Shown: positions 19,040 to 27,601, counted from the stretch's first letter. The stretch: DNA of 64,000 bases from Streptomyces griseoviridis (GCA_014649155.1 BMSM01000001.1:62001-126000), one strand, 5' to 3'. Notes: a model not told the origin generated them from the letters alone. Numbers and translations are program-made.

Positions 19040-19623
19040 TCAGCGCGCCCGGTTCCTCAGCGGCTCGGTGCCCAGGGTGACTTCCACCGGCTCGGGGAGC
19101 GCGACCTCCTTGCCGAAGGGCGGCGTCTGCACGGTCTCGTACCGCCCGCCGTCCGGCCGGCGGTACCCCCTGGCCGCGCAGGTGTCCCCGTCGATCAGCA
19201 GATACACCGGACTCCCGCTCCCCGCGTACGCCCGCGGCTTGTCGACCCGGTCACGCCGCTCGGTGTCGGAGTCGTACGCGGTGACCTCCACGATCATGAG
19301 GACGGGGGTGGGGCCGGCCCCTTCGCCCTGCCCGACGAAGGCTTCCGCCGGGGCGAGGGAACCGTCGGGACGGGCGCGGCCCTCGCGGTAGGGCGTCGAT
19401 CATCAGCCCCCGTGTGGCGTCGAGCCACAGGCCGGGCCGGTGCCGCGTGCAGACGCGTGTCAGCCACCGGATGACGCGTCCGCGATCGCCGTCCGGCACG
19501 GCCTTCCCCCAGATGTCCTTTGATGAACTCCAGCCGCGCGCCCTCCATGCTCCGGGCGGCATGGCGGGCGAGTTCCTCGAACTCGCTGACGAGCATCCGG
19601 GGCCTGCCGGCGGCCACGGTCAC
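19040..19623 (-). pseudogene. Uma2-family (DUF820) endonuclease gene with two frameshifts
   Basis: A Uma2/DUF820 protein of about 193 residues is recognisable only by joining three frames. Frame one gives VTVAAG...FEELARHA...LEFIKG; frame two gives WGKAVPDGDRG...HRPGLWLDATRGLMID; frame three gives RARPDGSLAPAEAF...VEVTAYDSDTERRDRVDKP and the C-terminus. The first break sits at a run of five C on the plus strand (19506-19510) and the second at GGG (19391-19393). Removing one base from each restores a continuous frame. The GTG start follows a GGAGAAG site. Either a decayed gene or homopolymer sequencing errors. Confidence 0.8.
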
Positions 19624-19755
19624 AGGGCTTCTCCGGGGTCGGGGGGCCACATGCTCAGGGCAGGGGAGGCGGTGGGGGCGGGTGTTCCACCCGGCATACA
19701 CGGCGGAGGCCGCCCGCGACGGGCCCGGAGTCGTTGCCGTCCGGGCGCCGGCGCG

Positions 19756-21102
19756 TCACGCGTAGCGGAGTTCTCCCGGGCGTACCCCACGGTTCAGCAG
19801 GGGCAGGGTCGCCGCCGAGGCCAGGAGGCAGGACGCGTACACCGCGGGCGCGATCAGCAGGGCCGTCCACGGGAGGGAACCGGCGCCGGTGAGGGCGGAG
19901 TACCAGGCGCCGGCCGCCAGGCCCCCGGCGCCGGCCGCCGGCAGGGCGGGGGCGAGGGGCAGGGCGGTCTCCAGGAGCAGTGCCCGGTTCAGGACCGCGC
20001 GGGGAACGCCGGAGGCGACCTGCGCGGCGAGGGTGCGGCGCCGGGCGCCCAGGGACTCGGCGCCGGCCACGGCCAGCGCCGACAGGGCGAGGAACAGGGC
20101 GACGAGGAGCGCGGCGCCCGTCAGCTCCAGTCCGGCCGTGTAATACGCCGGGTCGGCCACGGGGCGGTCCGCCGCGGCCAGGCCGGCCAGGAGCGCGTGC
20201 CGGACGCACAGGAACGCCGTCCCGGTGACCGTCACCAGCAGCAGAGCCGCGTGGGTGCGGGCAGCCGCCCAGGGATCGGCGCGCAGCCGCTCGGCCGCGA
20301 TCAGGGTGGCCGCCGTACGGGCCCGCGCCGCCAGCAGCCGTCCGGTGAGCCGGGAGACGGTCCCGGACAGCCACACCGCGCCCACGCCTGCCGCGAGGAC
20401 CAGGGCGCACACGACGGCGGGCCCCTGCCAGCGGACCCGGCCGCCCGTACCGCCGCCGGTCGCGGTCACCACCAGCAGCGCCGTCACGGTCACCACCAGC
20501 AGCGCCGCCGGATACGTCCGTCCCGAGCGCGGGGCGACCCGGCGCACCCGGCCCAGCGGCGAGGCCACCACCCGGCGCAGCGCGAGCGCCCCCGCTCCCG
20601 CACCGGCGACCGGAACCGCCACCGCGACCAGGGCGAGACCCGCCCAGGCCGCTCCCGTGGGCGCACTCCAGGTCAGCAGGACGGCCACCGCGGCACAGCA
20701 GGTCATCACGACCGAGCCGAGCAGACAGGCGATCCCCGTCTCCAGCGCCGCGATCCGCCGGACCTGCCAGAGAGCCGCCCCAGCCAGCCGCAGGCCGGCC
20801 AGCCTTCGGTCACGGTGGACCGCCCCGACCCGGGCGCACTGGCCGAGGAAGCCCAGGACGGGCACGAAGGACAGCAGAAGGCCGACGACGATCCCGGCCC
20901 GGGTGCCGGGCTGGTCCAGCAGGCCGTGGGCGTGGGGGATGCCGTAGCTGCCGCGCAGCAGGAGCAGGGTGACGGCTGCCTGCGCGAGACCGGTGGCGAG
21001 TGCCGCCCCCGCCGCCGTGAGGGCGATCCGCCACCACTCCCGCCGGCCCGCGCCGCGCAGGAGCTGCCAGGCCAGCCGGGTGTCGGCACGCAGCCCGTTC
21101 AC
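19756..21102 (-). CDS. ABC transporter permease, FtsX-like
   Basis: A 448-residue membrane protein with about eight to ten hydrophobic helices arranged as two repeats, including LLLSFVPVLGFLG, VVMTCCAAVAVLLTW, LLVVTVTALLVVTA and LELTGAALLVALFLALSALAVAG. The periplasmic loops are short for the FtsX/MacB group. With the ATPase gene just upstream it forms an exporter or a lipid/peptide-handling transporter; the substrate is unknown. The GTG overlaps the ATPase stop (GTGA), so the two are translationally coupled. Confidence 0.85.
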   Translation of the reverse strand: MNGLRADTRLAWQLLRGAGRREWWRIALTAAGAALATGLAQAAVTLLLLRGSYGIPHAHGLLDQPGTRAGIVVGLLLSFVPVLGFLGQCARVGAVHRDRRLAGLRLAGAALWQVRRIAALETGIACLLGSVVMTCCAAVAVLLTWSAPTGAAWAGLALVAVAVPVAGAGAGALALRRVVASPLGRVRRVAPRSGRTYPAALLVVTVTALLVVTATGGGTGGRVRWQGPAVVCALVLAAGVGAVWLSGTVSRLTGRLLAARARTAATLIAAERLRADPWAAARTHAALLLVTVTGTAFLCVRHALLAGLAAADRPVADPAYYTAGLELTGAALLVALFLALSALAVAGAESLGARRRTLAAQVASGVPRAVLNRALLLETALPLAPALPAAGAGGLAAGAWYSALTGAGSLPWTALLIAPAVYASCLLASAATLPLLNRGVRPGELRYA

Positions 21103-21803
21103 ACGCCCACCCCGGCCGGAGCCGTCACGCCGTCGCGCAGCGCGACCTCGCGGTCCGCGTACGCCGCCACCAGGGCGTCGTGGGTGACCAGCAGCACCGC
21201 CGTGCCCGACTCGCGGACCGTCTGCGTCAACACCGTCATCACCCGCTCGCTCGCCAGTGAGTCCAGCGCGCCGGTCGGCTCGTCCGCGAAGACCACCGCG
21301 GGTCCCGTCACCAGGGCGCGCGCCAAAGCCGTTCGCTGGGCCTGTCCGCCGCTCATCTGGCCCGGCCGCAGTTCCCGCTGCCCCCACACCCCGAACCGTT
21401 CCATCCACGTACCGGCCCGCTCCCGCGCCTCGGTCCTGCCGCTGCCGCCCAGCATCAGCGGCAGGGCCACGTTGTCCAGTGCGGTCAGTTCCGGGATCAG
21501 CTGGCCGAACTGGAAGACCATGCCGAAGTCGGTGCGGCGCAGCTCGCTCAGCCGCCGCTCCGGAGCCTCCTCCAGCCGCTCGCCGGCGTACCTCACGGTT
21601 CCGGAATCCGGCCGGACCATTCCGGCCAGGCAGTGCAGCAGCGTCGACTTCCCGCTGCCGCTGGCGCCCGTGACGGCGACCGTCTCGCCGGCCCGCAGGT
21701 CGAGCGAGGCGCCACGCAGCGCTTCGGTCCCACCGTACGTCTTGACCAGATCGCTGGCCGCCAGCAGCGGCGCCGCCGCGTCACCCGTGTCGGTGTGCCT
21801 CAT
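21099..21803 (-). CDS. ABC transporter ATP-binding protein, MacB/LolD type
   Basis: A 234-residue ATPase: Walker A GASGSGKST near residue 45, Q-loop VFQFGQLIPELTALDNV, signature MSGGQAQRTALARAL, Walker B VVFADEPTGALD and switch His in LLVTHD. The sequence is of the LolD/MacB/FtsE group that pairs with FtsX-like permeases. It overlaps the PadR gene upstream (ATGA) and the permease gene downstream (GTGA), making a tight three-gene operon under PadR control. Confidence 0.92.
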   Translation of the reverse strand: MRHTDTGDAAAPLLAASDLVKTYGGTEALRGASLDLRAGETVAVTGASGSGKSTLLHCLAGMVRPDSGTVRYAGERLEEAPERRLSELRRTDFGMVFQFGQLIPELTALDNVALPLMLGGSGRTEARERAGTWMERFGVWGQRELRPGQMSGGQAQRTALARALVTGPAVVFADEPTGALDSLASERVMTVLTQTVRESGTAVLLVTHDALVAAYADREVALRDGVTAPAGVGV

Positions 21804-22333
21804 GTCGCGTCGACCTCCGCGGTCAGGGTGGTGAGCCGGGCCGCCGTGGTGGTCATCCAGCGGAGGTCGGCGTCGAGGTGGTTGAGGGCGTAGTCGGCGG
21901 AGAGCACGGTCGCGAGGTCCGCGCCGGGCGCCGTCTTGACCGCCGTGAGTTCGCGCATCCGCGCCAGGTGGGCGGCACGCTGGTCGCGCAGGTAGGCGGC
22001 CGGATCGCCATCCGCCAGAGCCGAGACGACCACCTTGGTGAAGATCTCGTTGGTGACGTACGGCGCCGGCGGCGCGACCTCGGCGGCCCAGCGGGCCAGC
22101 TCGCGGGCGCCCGCCTCGGTCGTGCGGTAGGCGGTCCGCTCCGGGCCGCCGTCCGATCCGGTGCCGTCGACCTCGGCGAGACCGTCCCGGACCAGGCGCT
22201 GCAAGGTCGTGTAGACCTGCCCGTAGGCCAGGGGGCGGGCCTGCGGGAAGCGTTCGTCGTGCCGTCGCTTCAGGTCATAGCCATGGCTCGGACCGGACGC
22301 GAGCAGCCCCAGCAGGATGTGACGGGTGCTCAT
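21800..22333 (-). CDS. PadR-family transcriptional regulator
   Basis: A 177-residue repressor. The PadR winged helix spans residues about 1-80 (ILLGLLASGPSHGYDLKR, YGQVYTTLQRLVRDGLAE), and the C-terminal half (AYLRDQRAAHLARMRELT) is the Vir_act_alpha_C-type helical dimerisation domain. It is the first gene of the ABC transporter operon. A 30-bp imperfect palindrome lies ten bases upstream of the start codon, where an autoregulatory operator would be. The expected behaviour is repression of its own operon until an exported compound binds; the inducer is unknown. Confidence 0.92.
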   Translation of the reverse strand: MSTRHILLGLLASGPSHGYDLKRRHDERFPQARPLAYGQVYTTLQRLVRDGLAEVDGTGSDGGPERTAYRTTEAGARELARWAAEVAPPAPYVTNEIFTKVVVSALADGDPAAYLRDQRAAHLARMRELTAVKTAPGADLATVLSADYALNHLDADLRWMTTTAARLTTLTAEVDAT

Positions 22334-22342
22334 GGACCTCAG

Positions 22343-22372
22343 TATTCACCGAGTACATGTACTGAGTGAATA
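22343..22372. promoter_or_regulatory. Palindromic operator for PadR operon
   Basis: A 30-bp palindrome with 26 of 30 positions symmetric: outer arms TATTCAC / GTGAATA and a perfect centre AGTACATGTACT. It is unusually AT-rich for the neighbourhood and sits immediately upstream of the padR ATG. The ATGT/ACAT core resembles known PadR operators. Confidence 0.75.
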
Positions 22373-22492
22373 GTGAAGCGCCCCAAAGGGCAGATGTGAC
22401 CAGGGTCAAGTTGTCCGCGTCGGGGCGTCTGGTTACGGATCTGCTGGGTAGGGCTGCGATTACCCCTGGCCGTACCCGACAAGGAGGCCTTC

Positions 22493-22759
22493 GTGGCTGC
22501 ACACCTCACCTTTCCCGCCCCTTCCAAACCCTCGGCGGAGCACTCCGCCGAGACCGAGGACGCGTTCGGCGGGCCGGACGCGTACGGGGAGCCGCCGCTG
22601 ACCAGTGAGCCGCCGCTGCCCGATGCCGAGCCCCTCACCAGTGAGTCCCCCTTTCCCGACGTGGTGCCGCTGACCAGCGAGTCCTCGCCCGAGTTGACCG
22701 CGGTCGTCCCCGAACAGGGCACCGCCTCGTTCGCCGTCCCGGAACCCGCGAGGCCGTAA
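22493..22759 (+). CDS. Small acidic repeat protein upstream of malQ
   Basis: An 88-residue acidic, Pro/Ser/Glu-rich protein, probably disordered, without a signal peptide. The segment from about residue 35 repeats a unit like PLTSExPxPDxx three times (PLTSEPPLPDAE, PLTSESPFPDVV, PLTSESSPELTA). It starts at GTG behind a perfect AAGGAGG, and its TAA is followed directly by the GTG of malQ, so translation of the two is likely linked. I do not recognise the function. Confidence 0.72.
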   Translation: MAAHLTFPAPSKPSAEHSAETEDAFGGPDAYGEPPLTSEPPLPDAEPLTSESPFPDVVPLTSESSPELTAVVPEQGTASFAVPEPARP

Positions 22760-24862
22760 GTGGCGGCCGACCGGCCGGACGGGTCCCCTTCCGGGGAGCT
22801 GACCCGGCTCGCCGAGCTGCACGGCGTCGCCGCCTCCTACCGGCCCTCGCCCGACCGCACGGTCACGGCCTCCGCCACCGCCCTCACCCGCGCGCTGGCC
22901 GCCCTCGGCGTCGACGCCGAGGGGCCGGACGCCGTGCGCGCCGCGCTCGCCGCCCGCGAGGACGCCCGGCGCGCCGCCCTGCTGCCGCCGACCCTCGTGC
23001 GGTGGAGCGGCGGACCCGTGCCGGCGGCGCTGGCCGCGCTGCCCCCGGGGACCCGGGTGGGCGTGACGACCGAGCAGGGCGAGGAGCGGGCCGGCGTCGA
23101 GGACCTCCCGCCCGGCGTGCACCGGCTCACCGCCACCGCCCCCGACGGGCGCCTCGCCCGCTGTCACCTCGTCGTCGCGCCGCCCCGGCTGCCCGCGCCG
23201 CCCGGACGCTCCTACGGACTCCTCGTCCAGCTCTACTCCCTGCTCTCCCGGCGCTCCTGGGGCATGGGCGACCTCGGCGACCTCGGCGAACTGGCCGCCT
23301 GGGCCGGACGCGCGCTCGGGGCGGGATTCGTGCAGGTCAACCCGTTGCACGCCGCCGTGCCCGGGAGCGCGGGCACGCCCACCGACCCCTCGCCGTACCG
23401 GCCCTCCTCACGGCGCTTCCCCGACCCCGTGCACCTGCGGATCGAGAACATCCCCGAGTACGCGTACGCCGCCGACCGCACGCGCCTGGACGGCCTGCTG
23501 GAACGGGCCGGGCGGCTGCGCGCGGACGCGCTCGGCGGCCCGGACGCCCTGATCGACCGGGACGCGGTGTGGCGGCTCAAGCGCGAGGCGCTGGAGGTGC
23601 TGCGCGAGGTGCCGCTCGGCCCCGGCCGGCGCGCCGCGTACTGCGATCACCTCGCCGCCCAGGGGCAGGCTCTGGAGGACCACGCCACCTGGTGCGCCCT
23701 CGCCGAGGTCCACGGACCCGACTGGCGGCGCTGGCCGGCCGCGCTGCGCGACCCCCGCTCCGCCGCGACCGCCCGCGCCCGCACCGAGCTGAGGGACCGC
23801 GTCGACTTCCACACCTGGCTCACCTGGCTGACCGAGACCCAGCTCGCCGACGCCCAGCGCACCGCCCGCGACTCCGGGATGCCGGTCGGGATCGTGCACG
23901 ACCTGGCGGTGGGGGTGCACCCGGTGGGCGCGGACGCGTGGGCGCAGCGGGAGTACTTCGCCGAGGGCATGTCGGTGGGCGCCCCGCCGGACGCCTTCAA
24001 CTCCCGCGGCCAGGACTGGGGCCTGCCGCCCTGGCGTCCCGACCGGCTCGCGGAGTCCGGCTACGCGCCCTTCCGCGACCTGCTGCGTGCCCTGTTCCGC
24101 TACGCCGGCGCCCTGCGCATCGACCACGTCATGGGGCTGTTCCGGCTCTGGTGGGTGCCCGAGGGCCTGCCGCCCACCGAGGGCGCCTACGTCCGCTACG
24201 ACGCCGAGGCCATGCTCGCCGTCCTCGTCCTGGAGGCGTCCCGGGCCGGCGCCGTGGTGATCGGCGAGGACCTGGGCACCGTCGAACCCGGTGTGCGGGA
24301 GGCGCTGCGCGAGCGCGGCGTGCTCGGCACGTCCGTCCTGTGGTTCGAACGGGACTGGGAGGGCGACGGCCGTCCGCTGCCCGCCGACCGCTGGCGCGCC
24401 GACTGCCTGGCCACCGCCACCACCCACGACCTGCCGCCCACCGCCGCCCGCCTCACCGGCGACCACGTCGCCCTGCGCGACCGGCTGGGCCTGCTCACCC
24501 GCCCGGCCGAGGAGGAACGGGCCGAGGCCGCGGCGGACGCGGGGGAGTGGCTGGACCTGCTCGCCCGGCTGGGGCTGCTGCGCGGCCCCGGCGGCGGCGC
24601 CGATCCCGACTCCGAGGAGGCCGGCGTCCAGGCCGTGTACCGCTTCCTGCGGACCACCCCGGCGCGGATGGCCGGGATCTGGCTGCCGGACGCGATCGGC
24701 GACCGCCGCCCGCAGAACCTCCCCGGCACCTGGGACCAGTACCCGAACTGGAGGCTGCCGATCGCCGGCCCCGACGGCCGCCCGGTGACGCTGGAGGAGC
24801 TGGCGGCCTCCCCGCGGCTGCGCGCGCTGATCGAGGCGGTACGGGCCGGCGGCCCGCGCTGA
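22760..24862 (+). CDS. malQ: 4-alpha-glucanotransferase (amylomaltase), GH77
   Basis: A 700-residue cytoplasmic enzyme that transfers glucan chains between maltodextrins. An actinobacterial N-terminal extension (to about residue 150) precedes the GH77 barrel, which starts near YGLLVQLYSLLSRRSWGMGD. Catalytic segments: LRIDHVMGLFRLWW with the nucleophile Asp, VVIGEDLGTV with the acid/base Glu, and THDLPPTA with the third Asp. The length is usual for the actinobacterial form. It starts at GTG right after the stop of the small repeat protein. Confidence 0.95.
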   Translation: MAADRPDGSPSGELTRLAELHGVAASYRPSPDRTVTASATALTRALAALGVDAEGPDAVRAALAAREDARRAALLPPTLVRWSGGPVPAALAALPPGTRVGVTTEQGEERAGVEDLPPGVHRLTATAPDGRLARCHLVVAPPRLPAPPGRSYGLLVQLYSLLSRRSWGMGDLGDLGELAAWAGRALGAGFVQVNPLHAAVPGSAGTPTDPSPYRPSSRRFPDPVHLRIENIPEYAYAADRTRLDGLLERAGRLRADALGGPDALIDRDAVWRLKREALEVLREVPLGPGRRAAYCDHLAAQGQALEDHATWCALAEVHGPDWRRWPAALRDPRSAATARARTELRDRVDFHTWLTWLTETQLADAQRTARDSGMPVGIVHDLAVGVHPVGADAWAQREYFAEGMSVGAPPDAFNSRGQDWGLPPWRPDRLAESGYAPFRDLLRALFRYAGALRIDHVMGLFRLWWVPEGLPPTEGAYVRYDAEAMLAVLVLEASRAGAVVIGEDLGTVEPGVREALRERGVLGTSVLWFERDWEGDGRPLPADRWRADCLATATTHDLPPTAARLTGDHVALRDRLGLLTRPAEEERAEAAADAGEWLDLLARLGLLRGPGGGADPDSEEAGVQAVYRFLRTTPARMAGIWLPDAIGDRRPQNLPGTWDQYPNWRLPIAGPDGRPVTLEELAASPRLRALIEAVRAGGPR

Positions 24863-24933
24863 CGCCGTCCGCCCGGGGCCCCGTACGGCACCCCGGGCGC
24901 GCGGCGGTGATCGGCGTTCGCTAACTTGGGACC

Positions 24934-25224
24934 GTGGACAAGAAGAACGCCTTGCGCGCCGGCACCCTGGCGGCCGGTACGACGCTGATGATGCTGCTCA
25001 TGTCGTCCCCCGCGCTCGCGCTGACCCGCGACGACGGCGACGACCCCGGCACGGGCCTGAGCGTCATCGAGACGCTGGGCCTCTACGTCTTCGCCCCGAT
25101 CGTGCTCTTCGCGGTCATCGCGGGGCTGGTGATGGTCCTCGACCGCTCCAAGGAGGAGCACCGGGTGACCAGCCGCAACATCAAGACCCGGGAGACCATG
25201 AAGAAGGCCGAAGCCAAGGGCTGA
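24934..25224 (+). CDS. Small membrane protein
   Basis: A 96-residue protein with an N-terminal signal peptide (LMMLLMSSPALA, likely cleaved after ALA), a short acidic linker, one TM helix (LYVFAPIVLFAVIAGLVMVL) and a basic cytoplasmic tail. Similar single-span proteins are conserved in Streptomyces with no assigned role. It starts at GTG 72 bases after malQ and is followed at once by a large hairpin. Confidence 0.8.
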   Translation: MDKKNALRAGTLAAGTTLMMLLMSSPALALTRDDGDDPGTGLSVIETLGLYVFAPIVLFAVIAGLVMVLDRSKEEHRVTSRNIKTRETMKKAEAKG

Positions 25225-25226
25225 CG

Positions 25227-25332
25227 GCCGGCTCCCGAGGATTCGCCGAGGGCGCCTGCCCTGCCGCACGTACGCGCGTCACCGCCGTACGTGGGCGGGG
25301 CAGGCGCCCTCGACGTGTTCCCGGGAGCCGGC
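25227..25332. terminator. Large compound hairpin between convergent genes
   Basis: A nested inverted repeat. Outer arms GCCGGCTCCCG (25227-25237) and CGGGAGCCGGC (25322-25332); inner arms GAGGGCGCCTGCCC (25248-25261) and GGGCAGGCGCCCTC (25298-25311); and an apical CACGTACG/CGTACGTG pair. It ends transcripts from both sides (small membrane protein, TetR gene). The second outer arm ends a few bases short of the TetR stop. Confidence 0.85.
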
Positions 25333-25338
25333 GGGTGC

Positions 25339-25926
25339 TCAGGGGTGCGGGGCGGTCAGGTACCGCTGCACGGAAGGGGCCAGCCACGCCACGATCTCGC
25401 CCTCGGACAGGTCCACGGCCGACGGGATGCGCAGCACGTACCGGGTGAGCGCCAGCCCGAGGAGGTGCGAGGCCACCAGGGCGGCGCGGGCCGGGGCCTG
25501 CTCGGGATCGGGGCAGACCCGCTGGGCGACCGGCAGCAACTGGTCGCGGAAGATGTCCCGGGTGCGCTCGGCCCCGGCGGCGCTCTGGGCGCCGACCCGG
25601 AGGACGGCCGTGAGCACCTCGTTCTCCTCCCAGAGGGAGAGGAAGTGCCGCACCAGGGCCTCGCCGGCCCGGTCGCGGGGCAGGGCGGAGACGTCGGGCA
25701 GCGCCAGGTCCACCGAGACGGCGGCCGTGAACAGACCCTCCTTGCTGCCGTAGTAGCGCATCACCATCGAAGGGTCGATCCGGGCGTCCCGCGCGATGGC
25801 GCGGATGGTGGCCCGGTCGTAGCCGTCGGCGGCGAAGCGCTCGCGGGCGGCTTCGAGGATCGCGGCGCGGGTGGCGTCGGAGCGGCGGGCGGCGGGAGCG
25901 GGCGGAGGGGCGGCAGGGGTGGGCAT
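25339..25926 (-). CDS. TetR-family repressor
   Basis: A 195-residue regulator. The HTH lies at residues about 18-60 (ATRAAILEAARERFAADGYD, IRAIARDARIDPSMVMRYYGSKEGLF). The C-terminal domain (EALVRHFLSLW, LVASHLLGLALTRYVL) matches the TetR_C group found near flavin-dependent enzymes and exporters. It is divergent from an FAD monooxygenase gene, the classic arrangement for a local repressor. There is no clear ribosome site before the ATG; a possible -10 (TAAACT) sits seven bases upstream, so the mRNA may be leaderless. Repeats cover its presumed promoter. Confidence 0.92.
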   Translation of the reverse strand: MPTPAAPPPAPAARRSDATRAAILEAARERFAADGYDRATIRAIARDARIDPSMVMRYYGSKEGLFTAAVSVDLALPDVSALPRDRAGEALVRHFLSLWEENEVLTAVLRVGAQSAAGAERTRDIFRDQLLPVAQRVCPDPEQAPARAALVASHLLGLALTRYVLRIPSAVDLSEGEIVAWLAPSVQRYLTAPHP

Positions 25927-25939
25927 GCCGTCGAGTTTA

Positions 25940-25981
25940 GGCCAACAGTCGTAGGCCAACAAGCGAGGGCCAACAATCGTT
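25940..25981. repeat. Left 14-bp repeat array (three units)
   Basis: Three units of 14 bp start at 25940, 25954 and 25968, each beginning GGCCAAC. They cover the presumed tetR promoter and touch the -35 box of the monooxygenase promoter. Unit ends vary (AGTCGTA, AAGCGAG, AATCGTT). Confidence 0.9.
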
Positions 25982-26009
25982 GACTCTCTCGTGCGCCCGC
26001 TCGTACAGT
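25980..26009 (+). promoter_or_regulatory. Promoter of the FAD monooxygenase gene
   Basis: A -35 TTGACT (25980-25985) and a -10 TACAGT (26004-26009) with an 18-base spacer form a good housekeeping-type promoter. It lies exactly between the two 14-bp repeat arrays, so binding to either array could block it. Confidence 0.7.
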
Positions 26010-26022
26010 GACAACACGCGCT

Positions 26023-26092
26023 GGCAAACGAGCGTTGGCCAACTGTTGTTGGCCAACCCGTGTCGGCCAACCCGTGTCGGCAAACCTAGGAG
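26023..26092. repeat. Right 14-bp repeat array (five units)
   Basis: Five units of 14 bp start at 26023, 26037, 26051, 26065 and 26079, beginning GGCAAAC, GGCCAAC, GGCCAAC, GGCCAAC and GGCAAAC. Two perfect 10-bp palindromes GTTGGCCAAC lie at 26034-26043 and 26048-26057. The array fills the 5' leader of the monooxygenase mRNA, and its last unit contains most of the AGGAGG ribosome site. Confidence 0.9.
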
Positions 26093-26098
26093 GCCCCC

Positions 26099-27580
26099 AT
26101 GGAGTCCACCATGGACAGCTCCACCACGGTCAGCTCCACCACGGACAGCACGCCCCGCCCCGTGATCGTCGTGGGCGCCGGTCCGACCGGTCTGCTCCTG
26201 GCCGGGGACCTGGCCGCCGCCGGTGTCCCCGTCACCCTCGTGGAGAAGCGCCCTCCGGAGATCAGCAACCTCTCCCGCGCCTTCGGCCTGCACGCCCGCA
26301 GCCTGGAACAGCTCGACGCGCGTGGTCTCGCCGAGCCGCTGGAGGCGATCGGCCGCCCGCTGGACCGCATCCGCTTCTTCGGCCTGGCCCTCGACTTCGC
26401 CACCCTCCCCTCCCGCTTCCGCCACGTCCTGGTCCTGCCGCAGTACGAGGTGGAGAAGGTGCTGCGGCGGCGCGCGGAGGAGGCGGGGGCCGTCCTCCGG
26501 TTCGGGACCGAGGTGACCGGGCTGCGCCAGGACGCGGAGGGGGTGACCGTCACCGTCCGCCGCGCGGACGGGACCCCCGAGGACCTCCGCGCGGCCTACG
26601 TCGTCGGCACCGACGGCGTGCACAGCGCCGTGCGGGACGCGGTCGGGCTGCCCTTCCCCGGCCGGGCCGTGATCCGCTCGGTGGTCATCGCCGACGTGCG
26701 GCTCGCCGAGGAACCGGAAGGGCAGCTCGTCGGGCGGTCCGCCGCCGGGGCGTTCGTCGTCATGGTGCCCTTCGGCGACGGGTACCACCGGGTCGTCGGC
26801 TGGCACCGGGAGCACAACGTCCCCGAGAGCGAGCCCGTCGGCCTGGCCGAGGTCGAGGAGCTGGTCCGGCTGGTCACGGGCCGGGACTTCGGCCTGCACG
26901 ACCCCCGCTGGCTCTCCCGCTTCCACAGCGAGGAACGGCAGGTGCCCGCCTACCGCGTCGGCCGGGTCTTCCTCGCCGGTGACGCGGCGCACGTGCACAG
27001 CCCGGCCGGCGGACAGGGCATGAACACCGGGCTCCAGGACGCCGCCAACCTGAGCTGGAAACTGGCGGCCGTCCTGCACGGCCGGGCGCCCGAGACCCTG
27101 CTCGACACCTACCACGGCGAACGCCACCCCGTCGGCCGGGCGGTGCTGCGCAGCAGCGGCGGCATGATCCGCCTCGCCATGGCCGGACGCCCCTGGTCAC
27201 GGGCGCTGCGGTCGCTGGCCGTCGCCGCCCTGGACCACGCGGGACCCGTCCAGCGCCGGGCGGCCGGGCTGGTCACGGGCCTCGCGTACGCCTACGCCGC
27301 TCCGCGCGGCGCCCACCGCCTCACCGGGACCCGCGTCCCCGACGTGGCCCTCGCGGGCGGCGGCCGGCTCTACGAGGCACTGCGCGGCGGCCGGTTCGTC
27401 CTCATCACCGCCGACGGCCACAAGGGCGCGGAGGACCGCGCGGACCGCCTCGCGGCGGAGCGCTGGGCGAGCGGACGCCGTACGGCGGTGCTGGTACGGC
27501 CCGACGGATACGCGGCGTGGGCGGCCGAGGACCCGACCCCGGCGGCGACCGAGGCGGCCCTCGCCGCGCACGTCGGCTAG
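26099..27580 (+). CDS. FAD-dependent aromatic monooxygenase (PheA/TfdB type)
   Basis: A 493-residue flavoprotein hydroxylase. Visible are the FAD motif VIVVGAGPTGLLLAGDL near residue 22, the middle DG motif YVVGTDGVHSAVR, and the second FAD motif RVFLAGDAAHVHSPAGGQGMN. A thioredoxin-like C-terminal part is shortened. Enzymes of this class use NAD(P)H and O2 to hydroxylate phenols or polyketides, or inactivate antibiotics such as rifampicin or tetracycline; the substrate here is unknown. The ATG has AGGAGG five bases upstream. A Ser/Thr-rich N-terminal extension of about 18 residues is unusual. It is likely repressed by the divergent TetR protein. Confidence 0.92.
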   Translation: MESTMDSSTTVSSTTDSTPRPVIVVGAGPTGLLLAGDLAAAGVPVTLVEKRPPEISNLSRAFGLHARSLEQLDARGLAEPLEAIGRPLDRIRFFGLALDFATLPSRFRHVLVLPQYEVEKVLRRRAEEAGAVLRFGTEVTGLRQDAEGVTVTVRRADGTPEDLRAAYVVGTDGVHSAVRDAVGLPFPGRAVIRSVVIADVRLAEEPEGQLVGRSAAGAFVVMVPFGDGYHRVVGWHREHNVPESEPVGLAEVEELVRLVTGRDFGLHDPRWLSRFHSEERQVPAYRVGRVFLAGDAAHVHSPAGGQGMNTGLQDAANLSWKLAAVLHGRAPETLLDTYHGERHPVGRAVLRSSGGMIRLAMAGRPWSRALRSLAVAALDHAGPVQRRAAGLVTGLAYAYAAPRGAHRLTGTRVPDVALAGGGRLYEALRGGRFVLITADGHKGAEDRADRLAAERWASGRRTAVLVRPDGYAAWAAEDPTPAATEAALAAHVG

Positions 27581-27601
27581 AAGGCTGCCCTGGCACAGCG
27601 C

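Noticed and set aside
25940..26092. Iteron origin or attachment site
   Set aside because: No replication or integrase gene nearby; the repeats frame a promoter next to a TetR gene, so an operator array is simpler.
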